A DNA stretch of 64,000 nt, taken from assembly GCA_965243165.1 (NCBI GenBank), contig OZ251535.1:62001-126000 (forward strand). The letters are read 5' to 3'. Shown one piece after another: positions 43,750 through 52,539 of this stretch. The notes beneath the pieces are model-generated. The model made no database searches, was not told where the DNA came from, and saw nothing but the letters and a program-made list of their open reading frames with translations. Made by a program: the position numbers and the translations under genes. The first letter of the stretch is position 1; every line of letters begins with the position of its first letter. The DNA comes from CATQHD01 sp965243165. GTDB lineage: Bacteria > Actinomycetota > Acidimicrobiia > Spongiisociales > Spongiisociaceae.

Positions 43750-44514
43750 TTGAGAATTTCGCTGGAAGGGAAGACGGTTCTGGTGACCGGCGCCTCGAGG
43801 GGCATCGGCCGGGAGACCGCCCGCGAGATGGGCGGGGCGGGCGCGGCGGTGGTCGCCCACTACGCCCGGTCGAGATCCGGGGCGGAGGCGGCCACCGCCG
43901 AAATCGACCCCGGCCGGAAGCTGCTGGTGCAGGCCGACTTTCGGGAACCCGGTTCGGGCCGGGCCGTTTGGCGGCAGGCGGAGGAATGGGGGAAGGGGGT
44001 CGACGTGCTGGTCAACAACGCCGCCGTCCTGCCCGACCTCGACTGGAGCGGACCGGATGAAGACTGGAACAGGGCGTGGTCGCTCGCCATGCAGGTCAAC
44101 GTCCTCGAGCCGGCCAACCTCATCAGGGAAGCGGTGCGCGGCTTCGCGGCCCGCGGCGGAGGAACCCTGATCACCCTGTCGAGCTGGTTGGCCTACCGGG
44201 CGGGCCGGGCCCAGACCGCCGCCTACAGCGCGTCCAAGGGCGCCGTGACCGCCCTCACGAAGGCGGTCGCCGCCGAGTACGCCCGCCAAGGGGTGCTCGC
44301 CTACAACATCGCGCCCGGCACGGTGCGCACCGACATGTCCATAGAAGCGGCCGAGCCCCTGGGCGGCGAGCAGGCCACTGCCGCCCAGCTGGCGATGGGG
44401 GAGTGGATTCCTCCGGCGGAGATCGCCAGGGTCGCCGTTTTCCTGGCCGGGGGAGGCTGCCGCCACCTGTCCGGCGCCACGATCGACGTCAACGGCGCCA
44501 GCTACATGCGGTGA
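43750..44514 (+). CDS. short-chain dehydrogenase/reductase
   Basis: A 254-residue classical SDR: TGASRGIGRETAREM (cofactor), VLVNNAAVLPDL (NNA motif, about 87), Ser in LSSWLAYRAG and YSASK (active-site Tyr and Lys, about 159-163), and a C-terminal LSGATIDVNGASYMR. TTG 43750 with GGGAGGGG four bases upstream is preferred; a TTG 15 bp earlier lacks a site. The substrate is unknown, but it heads the peptide/hydantoin cluster. Confidence 0.85.
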   Translation: MRISLEGKTVLVTGASRGIGRETAREMGGAGAAVVAHYARSRSGAEAATAEIDPGRKLLVQADFREPGSGRAVWRQAEEWGKGVDVLVNNAAVLPDLDWSGPDEDWNRAWSLAMQVNVLEPANLIREAVRGFAARGGGTLITLSSWLAYRAGRAQTAAYSASKGAVTALTKAVAAEYARQGVLAYNIAPGTVRTDMSIEAAEPLGGEQATAAQLAMGEWIPPAEIARVAVFLAGGGCRHLSGATIDVNGASYMR

Positions 44515-44535
44515 CGGGGGCTTCGGCAGTTTCCT

Positions 44536-44564
44536 TTGCGGCCCGGCGGTGCGGTAGATATGAT
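44536..44564 (+). promoter_or_regulatory. promoter of the peptide transporter operon
   Basis: TTGCGG (44536-44541), 17 bp, TATGAT (44559-44564), about 49 bp before the binding-protein ATG. The -10 is good and the -35 weak. Confidence 0.5.
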
Positions 44565-44577
44565 GATGAAGCAGTCT

Positions 44578-44593
44578 CTAGCTAGCTAGCTAG
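44578..44593. promoter_or_regulatory. (CTAG)4 palindrome, candidate operator
   Basis: Four perfect CTAG units form a 16-bp self-complementary block between the putative transcription start (about 44571) and the ribosome-binding site GAGGAGG (44601-44607). CTAG is normally rare in bacterial DNA. Confidence 0.5.
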
Positions 44594-44612
44594 GCCTCAA
44601 GAGGAGGAAGAT

Positions 44613-46424
44613 ATGAAAATGAAGAACCGCAGAAGGCGCCGGTCGCCGCTCATGGCGGTTGCGCTCGGCTTGGCCATGATCGCAGCCGCCTGCGGGCAGG
44701 CCGCCCCCCCGGACCCGGTGGTGGTCACGGTCACCGTTCCCGGAGAGCCGGTGGTGGTCACCGTTCCCGGAGAGCAGGTGGTGGTCACCGTACCTTCGAT
44801 CGTGACCGAGACTGAGACCGTGACCGAGACGGTGGTGGTTACCTCGATCGTGACCCAGACCGAGACCGTAGAGGTCATGGTGGAAGGGCCCGACCAGGCG
44901 GAGTTGCGCACCTTGCGGGTCGCCATCCCCGACGACGTCGAGCATCTCGACCCGGCCTTCGGACAGGCGCAGCTGACCAACCTGGTCCTCAAGAACGTCT
45001 ACATGCAGCCCGTCCAGTACCGGCCCGGGCCTTCCCAAGGCCGCTTCGCCTACGCCGACACCACCTCCTTCGAGGGTCAGTGGGTGGAGGCCTGGGACTT
45101 CAGCGACGACCGCAAGACCATTACGTTGACCCTGCGCCAGGGCCTCGTGTTCCCCGCCAGCGGCAACCGGGTGACGTCCGACGACGTCATCTATACGATC
45201 GAGCGGGCCATCGGCACCGCCTCGGGGCCGGCCTGGGTGTGGGGGAACATCGGGGTGACTTCGCTCGACCAGATCGAGCGGGTCGACGAGCGGACGGTCG
45301 TCATCAACAACGCCCGCCCCTCTTCGATCGTGCTGCCGTTGATGAGAGACCAGACGATGGGCCTGCTCGACGGCGACGCCATCAGCTCCTGGGCCACCGA
45401 CGACGATCCGTGGGCGACGGCTTGGATGTCTCAGAACTACGCCGGAAACGGCCGCTATGTGGTCGACAGCTGGGACCGGGGTTCCCGCATGGTCCTCAAG
45501 TCCAACCCCACGTGGCCCGGCCGCCAGCCCTACTTCGAGACGGTCGAGCTGCTCGTGGTGCCGGAGTCCGCCAACCGGCTGGCGCTGCTGCAGAACGGAG
45601 AAGTGGACATCGCCATGGATCTGTCCACCCAGGAGATGGAGATCGCCGAAGGTTCGGACGGCGTGGACGTGCTGGGGATTCCCGACCGCAACGCCATGAA
45701 CGTGCTGTTGAACACCCAACAGGCCCCCTTCGACAACGTCGACCTCCGCAAGGCGCTCGCCTATGCGACCGATTACAACGCGATCGTCGAGGGAGTTCTG
45801 AACGGGCGGGCCGTCCCCTCCGAGGGGCCGATCTCGGTCAACTCCAGGTTCTTCGACATGTACGAGCTCGGGGAAAGCTGGAATTACGAGCACGACCCCG
45901 ACAAGGCCCGCGAGCACCTCGCCGCGGCGGGGGCGCCCGACGGCTTCGAGTTCGAGATGATCATCTCCCAGAACCTGCCGGTGGGCGACGCCATCGCCGC
46001 CAACCTGAAGGCCAACTACGCGGACGTCGGGATCGACATGACCATTCGTCCGGTAAGCGGGGCGGAGATGTTCGAGAGCCTGGCCGGCCTGAGCCACCAG
46101 GCCGCTTTCCGCGGCGGTCTGCTGGACTACATCGACGACCCCTACTACCACTTCTATCTGTGGTGGCTCACCGACACGGTCATCAACTGGACCGGGTTCA
46201 CCAACGAGCGGGTCGACGAGATCGTGTTGGAGACGGCGGAGCTCATCGACGACCAGACCCGGCGCGAGCCGTATCGCGAGGCCGTCGGCCTGGTGGTGGA
46301 CGCGGCGCCGATGCTGTGGCTCGCCAACGCCGATTTCACGCTGGCCGTCCGCGAGGACATCAGCGGGTACACGCATCACCCCGACGGGCTGCTCTGGTTC
46401 GCCACCCTGGAGCGGACCGGCTAG
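44613..46424 (+). CDS. extracellular solute-binding lipoprotein, peptide type (SBP_bac_5)
   Basis: A 603-residue cluster C binding protein that feeds the dipeptide-type transporter downstream. The lipobox is MIAAAC, Cys at residue 27. A linker (about 30-90) is built of near-identical VVVTVPGE units followed by a T/V/E-rich stretch, coded by tandem 30-bp DNA repeats at about 44718-44790. The SBP_bac_5 domain follows (LRVAIPDDVEHLDPAFGQ; FSDDRKTITLTLRQGLVFP; LRKALAYATDYNAIVEGVL). Ser/Thr-free V/T linkers like this are known from lipoproteins of Gram-positive and Chloroflexi species. The ligand is probably a peptide or amide. Confidence 0.92.
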   Translation: MKMKNRRRRRSPLMAVALGLAMIAAACGQAAPPDPVVVTVTVPGEPVVVTVPGEQVVVTVPSIVTETETVTETVVVTSIVTQTETVEVMVEGPDQAELRTLRVAIPDDVEHLDPAFGQAQLTNLVLKNVYMQPVQYRPGPSQGRFAYADTTSFEGQWVEAWDFSDDRKTITLTLRQGLVFPASGNRVTSDDVIYTIERAIGTASGPAWVWGNIGVTSLDQIERVDERTVVINNARPSSIVLPLMRDQTMGLLDGDAISSWATDDDPWATAWMSQNYAGNGRYVVDSWDRGSRMVLKSNPTWPGRQPYFETVELLVVPESANRLALLQNGEVDIAMDLSTQEMEIAEGSDGVDVLGIPDRNAMNVLLNTQQAPFDNVDLRKALAYATDYNAIVEGVLNGRAVPSEGPISVNSRFFDMYELGESWNYEHDPDKAREHLAAAGAPDGFEFEMIISQNLPVGDAIAANLKANYADVGIDMTIRPVSGAEMFESLAGLSHQAAFRGGLLDYIDDPYYHFYLWWLTDTVINWTGFTNERVDEIVLETAELIDDQTRREPYREAVGLVVDAAPMLWLANADFTLAVREDISGYTHHPDGLLWFATLERTG

Positions 46425-46463
46425 CGGGGCCGCAGCTGCGGAAGAACAACTCGGTTGCCGGGG

Positions 46464-46488
46464 GGGCGGACTTACGCGGTGTCCGCCC
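46464..46488 (+). terminator. intercistronic hairpin after the binding protein
   Basis: A perfect 8-bp GC stem, GGGCGGAC (46464-46471) with GTCCGCCC (46481-46488) and a 9-base loop, lies in the 119-bp gap before the permease. There is no T run. Such hairpins often keep binding-protein mRNA more abundant than permease mRNA. Confidence 0.55.
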
Positions 46489-46543
46489 TCCCGGGACCCC
46501 ATGACCGGGGGGTGAGCCCATAGCCGAGGCGAGCGAGGCACAG

Positions 46544-47584
46544 GTGCGGGAAGCCGGGCACCGGCCCTCCCGCCTGCGCAGCTGGGCGCTGTTCCTGTTG
46601 CGCCGCCTGGGGTTGCTCGTCATCGTCCTGTTCTCCGTATGCGTCTTGACCTTCGCGGTCACCCGGTCCACGGGGACTCCCCTGTACGCCGCCTTGGGCA
46701 TGCAGGTAACCGAGGAGATGATCGAGGCCCGGGCGGAGATGATGGGCCTCAACGACCCGATCCATGTGCAGTTCACGACCTACATGGTCAACCTCCTGAA
46801 AGGAGACCTCGGCACTTCGCGCCGCACCTTCACCCCGGTGGCCGGGGAGATCAGATACCGGCTGCCCGCTACGGCCGAGCTGGTCTTCTACACGCTGGTG
46901 GTCAGCGCGATATGGGCCGTCCCTTTGGGGGTGCGCGCCGCGGTGCGACCCAACGGACCCCTGGCCCGGTTGGGGGAAGGGCTGGCGCAGTTCGGGGTCA
47001 GCGTTCCGGCGTTCTGGCTGGGCCTCCTGCTGATATTCCTGTTGTATTTCCTCCTGCCGGTGTTCCCGGCGCCTCGCGGGCGGTTGTACGGCTTCGACCC
47101 GCCCCCCTTCTTAACCGGCTTCTACACGCTGGACGCGCTGGCAGCGCGGAATCCGCGCTTGGCCTGGGAAGCGCTCCGGCATCTGGTGCTTCCGGCCGTC
47201 ACCCTGTCGGTGACCAGCGGGCCTCCGCTTTTCCGGGTGACCCGCTCGGCGGTCGGCGAAGCCTTGGCCAGCCCCTTCGTGGAGGCCGCCCACAGCTACG
47301 GGCTGAGCCGCCGCAAGGTCATGATCAGGGACGTCTTCCGCAACGCCTCGCCGCCGGTTCTCAACCTGGCCGCCATGACCTTCGGGTACCTGATCGGCGG
47401 CGCGGTGTTGGTCGAGGTGGTTTTCTCCTGGCCCGGCATCGGTTCCTACGCCGTGTGGGGGATGGGCTTCTCCGATTACGACGTGGTGCTCGGCGTGGTG
47501 ATCGTCTCGGCCGCGATCTACGTGGTCCTCTATTTCATCGTGGACCTGGTGCAGTACGCCATGGACCCGCGGCTGAGGGACTGA
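46544..47584 (+). CDS. dppB: dipeptide-type ABC permease (DppB-like)
   Basis: A 346-residue inner-membrane subunit with six helices. It begins RRLGLLVIVLFSVCVLTFAV; LNDPIHVQFTTYMVNLLKGDLGTS is the family hallmark, and the EAA loop EAAHSYGLSRRKVMIRDVFRNA contacts the ATPase. GTG 46544 is used. An in-frame ATA (46520) preceded by GGGGGGTGAG would add eight residues (AEASEAQ) and cannot be excluded. A region of about 30 residues rich in Pro near 195 is family-normal. Confidence 0.9.
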   Translation: MREAGHRPSRLRSWALFLLRRLGLLVIVLFSVCVLTFAVTRSTGTPLYAALGMQVTEEMIEARAEMMGLNDPIHVQFTTYMVNLLKGDLGTSRRTFTPVAGEIRYRLPATAELVFYTLVVSAIWAVPLGVRAAVRPNGPLARLGEGLAQFGVSVPAFWLGLLLIFLLYFLLPVFPAPRGRLYGFDPPPFLTGFYTLDALAARNPRLAWEALRHLVLPAVTLSVTSGPPLFRVTRSAVGEALASPFVEAAHSYGLSRRKVMIRDVFRNASPPVLNLAAMTFGYLIGGAVLVEVVFSWPGIGSYAVWGMGFSDYDVVLGVVIVSAAIYVVLYFIVDLVQYAMDPRLRD

Positions 47585-47585
47585 C

Positions 47586-48482
47586 GTGGCGGCGCCGGCC
47601 CGCTCCCGAGCCGACCGCGGGCTCTTGGCCAAGGTGTTCACAGGCCGGACGGCGGGCGGGACGATTCGGCGGTCGATATTCTTCCTGTTCTTGCTGCTGG
47701 CGGTCGTCGGCCCCTGGATCGTTACCCACGATCCGATTCGGCCCGACCCCTTCAACACCCTCTCGCCCCCCTCGTCCGAGCACTGGTTCGGCACCGACAA
47801 CCTCGGGTTCGACATCTACTCCCGGGTGGTGGCCGCCGCCCGGATCGACTTCACGCTCGCCGTGCTGGGCGTTCTCTTGGGCGGCGGCCTCGGATCCATA
47901 CTCGGGGCGTGGGCGGCCTACCGGCGGGGCTGGGTCGACACGGTGCTGCTGCGGGTGGTGGAGGTGATGCAGTCCTTCCCGGTGCTGCTGCTCGGCTTGG
48001 CGCTGTTCGCCGCTCTGGGGCCGCTCGAGATCTTCGGTCCGTTCGATTCGGGGCTGGTGGTGCTGGTCATCGCCATCGCCGCGGTCAACTTCCCGCTCTA
48101 TCTGCGCCAGGTGCGTAGCGTCCTCATTCCGTTGACCGACGCCGACTTCATCCTGGCGGCCAAGTGCAGCGGCCTGGGCGGATGGGGGGTCGTGTGGAAC
48201 CATTTCATCCCCAACGCCCGCGGCCAGGTGCTGGCCCTGTTCGCCCTGACCTGCGCCTACGCCATCCAGATCATCGCCGGGCTGAGCTTCATCGGCCTCG
48301 GCATCGAGCCGCCCAGCCCGGAGTGGGGCGCCATGATCAAAGAAGGGGCGTCGTTGATCATCCAGGGCAGTTGGTGGCCGTCGCTGTTCCCCGGCCTGGC
48401 CGTCGTCCTCTCGGTCTACGCGCTGACCGGGTTCACCGCCGGGGACGATGCGCCGCTCAACCCGGCGGGCGGCCCGTCGTGA
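47586..48482 (+). CDS. dppC: dipeptide-type ABC permease (DppC-like)
   Basis: A 298-residue partner permease. It has HWFGTDNLGFDIYSRVVAAARIDF (typical DppC start), GSILGAWAAYRRGWVDTVLLRVVEVMQSFPVLLL, the EAA-type loop AKCSGLGGWGVVWNHFIPNA and the final FIGLGIEPPSPEWGAMI. The GTG start follows the dppB stop by one base, and its end overlaps the dppD GTG. Confidence 0.92.
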   Translation: MAAPARSRADRGLLAKVFTGRTAGGTIRRSIFFLFLLLAVVGPWIVTHDPIRPDPFNTLSPPSSEHWFGTDNLGFDIYSRVVAAARIDFTLAVLGVLLGGGLGSILGAWAAYRRGWVDTVLLRVVEVMQSFPVLLLGLALFAALGPLEIFGPFDSGLVVLVIAIAAVNFPLYLRQVRSVLIPLTDADFILAAKCSGLGGWGVVWNHFIPNARGQVLALFALTCAYAIQIIAGLSFIGLGIEPPSPEWGAMIKEGASLIIQGSWWPSLFPGLAVVLSVYALTGFTAGDDAPLNPAGGPS

Positions 48483-49453
48483 CCGCCGGCGAAGCCCTCC
48501 TGACCCTGTCGGGCGTCGAAGCAACGATCCACACCGCCGCCGGGCCGGTTCACCCCCTCCAAGGCGTGGACCTGACGGTGTTTCCGGGCGAAACGGTGGG
48601 GCTGGTGGGCGAGAGCGGATCGGGCAAGACGATGATGCTGCGGACGATCCTGCGCCTCATGCCGCCCGGCGGCGTCATCACCGGCGGGGAAATCGACTGG
48701 AGGGGCCGGCGGGTGCTCGACATGGACCCCGGCGAGCTCCAGGCCTACCGCGGCGCCGAAGCGGCGATGATCTATCAGAACCCGGCGGCCGCCCTGAACC
48801 CGATGCTGAGCGTGGAGCGGCAGATCGTCGACGCCTACCGGGCCAACCGCGGCGCGGAGGAAGGCAGCCCCAAGGAATTCGCGGCGGCGGTGCTGCGCGA
48901 GCTCGAGTTCGGCAACCCCGAGGCCGTCTTGGAGCGTTATCCGCACCAGCTGAGCGGCGGGATGGCCCAGCGGGTGAACATCGCGCTGGCCCTGGCCTGC
49001 GGCCCGTCGCTGATCTTGGCGGACGAGCCGACCACCGGCCTCGATATGACCACGCAGATCCGCGTGCTCGACCTGTTGGAGGAACAGGTGAGCGCCCGCA
49101 ATGCAGCCCTGCTCTTCATCTCCCACGACCTGAGGGCCGTGGCCCGCGTCTCGCGCCACATCGGCATCATGTACGCGGGCCGGGTGGTGGAGTTCGGCCC
49201 CCGCCGCCAGATACTGGCCGAGCCGGCCCACCCCTACACCCGGGCGCTGCTCGAATGCGTGGACCTGCGGGTCGGAGAACGGCCCCGCTCCATACCGGGC
49301 CTGGTGCCGAGGATGGCCGCCGTGCACGAGCTGTGCGCCTTCCGGGAACGGTGCGCCTCGCGGATGGAGGCGTGCGGTGAGCGCCCGGCTCCCGAGCACC
49401 AGCCCGGCGGGCGCCGCCGGGTGCTCTGCCATCTGGGGCCCGGCCATGGCTGA
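48479..49453 (+). CDS. dppD: dipeptide-type ABC ATPase (DppD-like)
   Basis: A 324-residue cassette: Walker A GESGSGKTM (about 44), LSGGMAQRVNIALAL (about 157), ILADEPTTGLD (about 178), H-loop ISHDLRAVARVS, and the oligopeptide C-terminal extension with HPYTRALLECVD and four cysteines (CAFRERC...C...C) that bind Fe-S in homologues. The start is within the dppC stop (GTGA). Confidence 0.93.
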   Translation: MTAGEALLTLSGVEATIHTAAGPVHPLQGVDLTVFPGETVGLVGESGSGKTMMLRTILRLMPPGGVITGGEIDWRGRRVLDMDPGELQAYRGAEAAMIYQNPAAALNPMLSVERQIVDAYRANRGAEEGSPKEFAAAVLRELEFGNPEAVLERYPHQLSGGMAQRVNIALALACGPSLILADEPTTGLDMTTQIRVLDLLEEQVSARNAALLFISHDLRAVARVSRHIGIMYAGRVVEFGPRRQILAEPAHPYTRALLECVDLRVGERPRSIPGLVPRMAAVHELCAFRERCASRMEACGERPAPEHQPGGRRRVLCHLGPGHG

Positions 49454-50417
49454 AACCCCCGTCCTCGAAGCCCGCGGCCTGTCCAAGACCTACCGGGTGC
49501 GCCATTCGATAGGGCGGGTGGAGACGGTGCGGGCGGCCGAGGGCGTGTCGTTCACGGTGGGGCGGGCCGCCACGCTCGGCATCGTGGGCGAGAGCGGTTC
49601 GGGCAAGTCGACCGTGGCCCGCTGCCTGCTCGGGCTCACCCGGCCCACCGCCGGGGAGGTGCTGTTGGACGGCGTCCGGCTCGACGGCCTCGGCGTCCGC
49701 CGGATGCGCCCCCACCGCCGGCGCCTGCAGATGGTCTTCCAGATGCCCCAGTCCTCCTTCGACCCCACCAGGACGGTGCGGAGTTCCGTGCTGCAGCCGC
49801 TGCGCCGCCTCCGTCCCGACCTCTCCCGGGAGCAGCAGGAAGAGAGGTTGGGGCAGGTGTTGGAGGCGGTGAACTTCGGCGGAGAGCTCTGGGACCGGAA
49901 ACCGGCGGCGCTGAGCGGCGGGCAGCTGCAGCGGGCGGCCATCGCCCGGGCCCTGGCGCCCGACCCGGCGGCGGTGGTGCTCGACGAGCCGACCTCGTCG
50001 CTCGATCTGAGCGTCCGCGGCGACATCTTGGCCCTATTGCAGGAGCTCCAGCGGGAGACGGAGGCGGCGTTCGTCTTCATCTCGCACGACCTCGAAGCGG
50101 TGCGGGTCTGCGCCGACGAGCTGATCGTCATGTACCTCGGCCAGATAGTGGAGCGGGGCCCGGCGGCGCAGGTGTTCGAAGCCCCTGCCCACCCCTACAC
50201 CAGAGCATTGGTGGCGGCCAGCAGGTTCGAGGCCGGCGGGTTCTCCCTGGCCTCGCGCGGCGAGCAGGACCCCCTCTCCGGCTGCCGGCTGATGCCGAGG
50301 TGCCCGCTGGCCGAGGCCGCCTGCTCGGCCGAGCAGCGCCTGGATGCGGTGTTCGGGGAAGGCCGGCGGGAGGTGCGCTGCTGGAAAGCCGCTGCGGGCG
50401 CGGACGCCGGATGCTGA
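49446..50417 (+). CDS. dppF: dipeptide-type ABC ATPase (DppF-like)
   Basis: A 323-residue second cassette: Walker A GESGSGKST (about 48), LSGGQLQRAAIARAL (about 156), VVLDEPTSSLDLSVR (about 178), H-loop ISHDLEAVR, and a C-terminal CRLMPRCP...C...RCW cysteine extension. It overlaps dppD by 8 bp. ATG 49446 fits the ETPVLEARGLSKTYR beginning. Confidence 0.93.
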   Translation: MAETPVLEARGLSKTYRVRHSIGRVETVRAAEGVSFTVGRAATLGIVGESGSGKSTVARCLLGLTRPTAGEVLLDGVRLDGLGVRRMRPHRRRLQMVFQMPQSSFDPTRTVRSSVLQPLRRLRPDLSREQQEERLGQVLEAVNFGGELWDRKPAALSGGQLQRAAIARALAPDPAAVVLDEPTSSLDLSVRGDILALLQELQRETEAAFVFISHDLEAVRVCADELIVMYLGQIVERGPAAQVFEAPAHPYTRALVAASRFEAGGFSLASRGEQDPLSGCRLMPRCPLAEAACSAEQRLDAVFGEGRREVRCWKAAAGADAGC

Positions 50418-50449
50418 TCCGGAGATGCGGGATTCCGGAGCGGGCGGTG

Positions 50450-50479
50450 TTGACCAGCCCGGCCCGATGCGGGTAGGCT
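50450..50479 (+). promoter_or_regulatory. internal promoter before hydantoinase genes
   Basis: TTGACC (50450-50455), 18 bp, TAGGCT (50474-50479), 38 bp before the hyuA ATG, in the only 100-bp gap of the cluster. It is a good actinobacterial sigmaA-type match. Confidence 0.6.
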
Positions 50480-50517
50480 GACGGACGGGGTTTGCGGCCG
50501 GAGGATTCGAACAGGCG

Positions 50518-52539
50518 ATGGAAACCAGGATTGCGGTCGATATCGGCGGCACCTTCACGGATCTCGTGATGGAATCGCCCGCGGGAACCCGGGTTTCGAA
50601 GGTGCTGTCCACCCCCGAAGACCTGGTCGAGGGTGTGCTGAGTGCGGTGCAGGGGGCGGGCGCGGACCTCGAGGACTGCGGCCTGTTCATCCACGGCACC
50701 ACCGTCGGGTTGAACACCTTCTTGGAGCGGTCCGGGGGGCGGGCCGCCTTGGTTACCACCCGGGGTTACCGCGACGCCTATCTCATCGGGCGCGGGCACC
50801 GGGAGGACATGTACGACCTCCGGTACCGCAAGCCGGCGCCGCTGCTCGAGCGCGATTCCATCTTCGAGGTAGAAGAGCGGATCTCGGCTTCCGGCGAAGT
50901 CCTGTGCCCGCTGGACGCCCACACGGTGGAGACGGCCGCCAAATCCATTGACGAAGGCGACTACGAATCGGTGGCCGTATCGCTGATCCATTCGTACGTC
51001 GACCCGCTGCACGAGCTGGCGGTGAGGGACATACTGCGGTCGTTCCTGCCCGACACGCCCATCGCCTTGAGCCACGAGGTGGCCCCGGAGTGGCGGGAAT
51101 ACGAGCGCACCTCCACCACCGTTACCTCGGTCTACATCACCCCCCGGATGCGCAGCTACCTCCAGCGCCTGTCCGACGCCCTCAGGGAGAGGGGCCTGTC
51201 TTCTCCGCTGCATATCACGCAGTCGAACGGCGGGGCCATGCCGGCCGACGCCGCGGTCGACCGGGCGGTGCTGACGCTGTATTCGGGCCCGGTGGGCGGG
51301 GTGATCGGAGGGCGCGAGGTGGGGCGGCAGACCGATCAGCCGAACCTCATCTGCATAGACATGGGCGGCACTTCTTTCGACGTCAGCCTGGTCCGCGGCG
51401 GCCAAGTGGGGATGCAGTCCGAATTCGAGATCCAAGGCCTGCCGATCCTCGCCCCGGCGGTGGAGCTGGTCAGCATCGGGGCCGGGGGCGGGAGCATCAT
51501 CTACGAGCGCAACGGCGGCCTGCGGGTCGGGCCGGAATCGGCCGGGTCGTCGCCGGGCCCGGCCTGCTACGGACGGGGGGGGACTCAGCCCACCGTCTCC
51601 GACGCCAACGTGGTGCTGGGGCGGCTGCCGCGGGCCCAGAAGCTGGCCGGCTCGCTGGCCCTGGACCGCGAAGCCGCCGAAGAGGCCCTGGCATCGGTTG
51701 CGCAGGCCTTCGGCCTGTCGGCGGTCGAAATGGCCGAACAAGCCCTCGATGTAACCCATTTCGTCATGGCCGAGGCCATCCGAGAGCTGACCGTGGAACG
51801 GGGCCTGCACCCGCAGGACTTCACGTTGGTGGCCTTCGGCGGGGCCGGCCCCCTGCATGCCGCTTTCCTGGCCGAGGAGCTCGAGGTGGACCGGGTGGTG
51901 ATCCCGTCGGACCCCGGCGTGTTCTCTGCCTGGGGCATGCTCCAGGGGGACGTCCGCCAAGACGTGGTTTCCACCTTCTACCGGCGGCTGGACCAGCCGG
52001 CGCTGGACCTGTCGGAACCCATCGCCCAGCTCGAGGAGAAGGTCTGCCGCGAGATGAAGGTGACGGCGGCGGCGCGGGCCGGAATGCGGTTCGAGGTCAA
52101 CGTCGAGCTCCGGTACGTCGGCCAGGAGTACTCCCTGCCGGTTCCGCTGCCGGGAACGGCCGCCGACGCCGAGTTCGAGGCGGACTTCCACCGCCGGTAC
52201 GAGCAGCGGTACGGGCACTCCAATCCGCAGGCCCCCATCGAGATGGTCGCCATCCGGCTGACCGGCATCCTGGAGTTTCCGCGCGGGGCCGGCCGGAGCG
52301 CGGCGGCCGGGGGAGGCGGCGGCGGGAGCGGTGCGCCCGCGTCATACGAAGAAGTCGTCTTCGGCGGCCGGGCGATGGAGACGGCCGTCGCGGCCCGCGA
52401 ACACTTGTCCGGACGCATCGCCGGCCCGGCGGTGGTGATAGAGCCCTCCACCACCACGGTGGTTCCGCCGGGGTGGGAGCTGTCCGCCGATCCTTCCGGC
52501 CACCTGATCATGGAGAGGACGGAGGGCGCCGAAGCATGA
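50518..52539 (+). CDS. hyuA: hydantoinase/oxoprolinase subunit A
   Basis: A 673-residue ATP-dependent N-methylhydantoinase or 5-oxoprolinase subunit with an actin-like ATPase fold. It has the N-terminal phosphate loop AVDIGGTFTDLVM, IHGTTVGLNTFLERSG, the second phosphate loop IDMGGTSFDVSLVRGG (about 280), GAGGGSIIYE, and AFGGAGPLHAAFLAEEL (about 440). It works with HyuB, which starts inside its stop codon. Substrate by family: hydantoin, N-methylhydantoin, 5-oxoproline or acetone-type carboxylation. The nearby racemase favours hydantoins or oxoproline. Confidence 0.9.
   Translation: METRIAVDIGGTFTDLVMESPAGTRVSKVLSTPEDLVEGVLSAVQGAGADLEDCGLFIHGTTVGLNTFLERSGGRAALVTTRGYRDAYLIGRGHREDMYDLRYRKPAPLLERDSIFEVEERISASGEVLCPLDAHTVETAAKSIDEGDYESVAVSLIHSYVDPLHELAVRDILRSFLPDTPIALSHEVAPEWREYERTSTTVTSVYITPRMRSYLQRLSDALRERGLSSPLHITQSNGGAMPADAAVDRAVLTLYSGPVGGVIGGREVGRQTDQPNLICIDMGGTSFDVSLVRGGQVGMQSEFEIQGLPILAPAVELVSIGAGGGSIIYERNGGLRVGPESAGSSPGPACYGRGGTQPTVSDANVVLGRLPRAQKLAGSLALDREAAEEALASVAQAFGLSAVEMAEQALDVTHFVMAEAIRELTVERGLHPQDFTLVAFGGAGPLHAAFLAEELEVDRVVIPSDPGVFSAWGMLQGDVRQDVVSTFYRRLDQPALDLSEPIAQLEEKVCREMKVTAAARAGMRFEVNVELRYVGQEYSLPVPLPGTAADAEFEADFHRRYEQRYGHSNPQAPIEMVAIRLTGILEFPRGAGRSAAAGGGGGGSGAPASYEEVVFGGRAMETAVAAREHLSGRIAGPAVVIEPSTTTVVPPGWELSADPSGHLIMERTEGAEA

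Noticed and set aside
46520..46522. ATA start codon for dppB
   Set aside because: Possible given GGGGGGTGAG upstream, but GTG 46544 is a normal start and the extra residues are not diagnostic; left as an alternative only.
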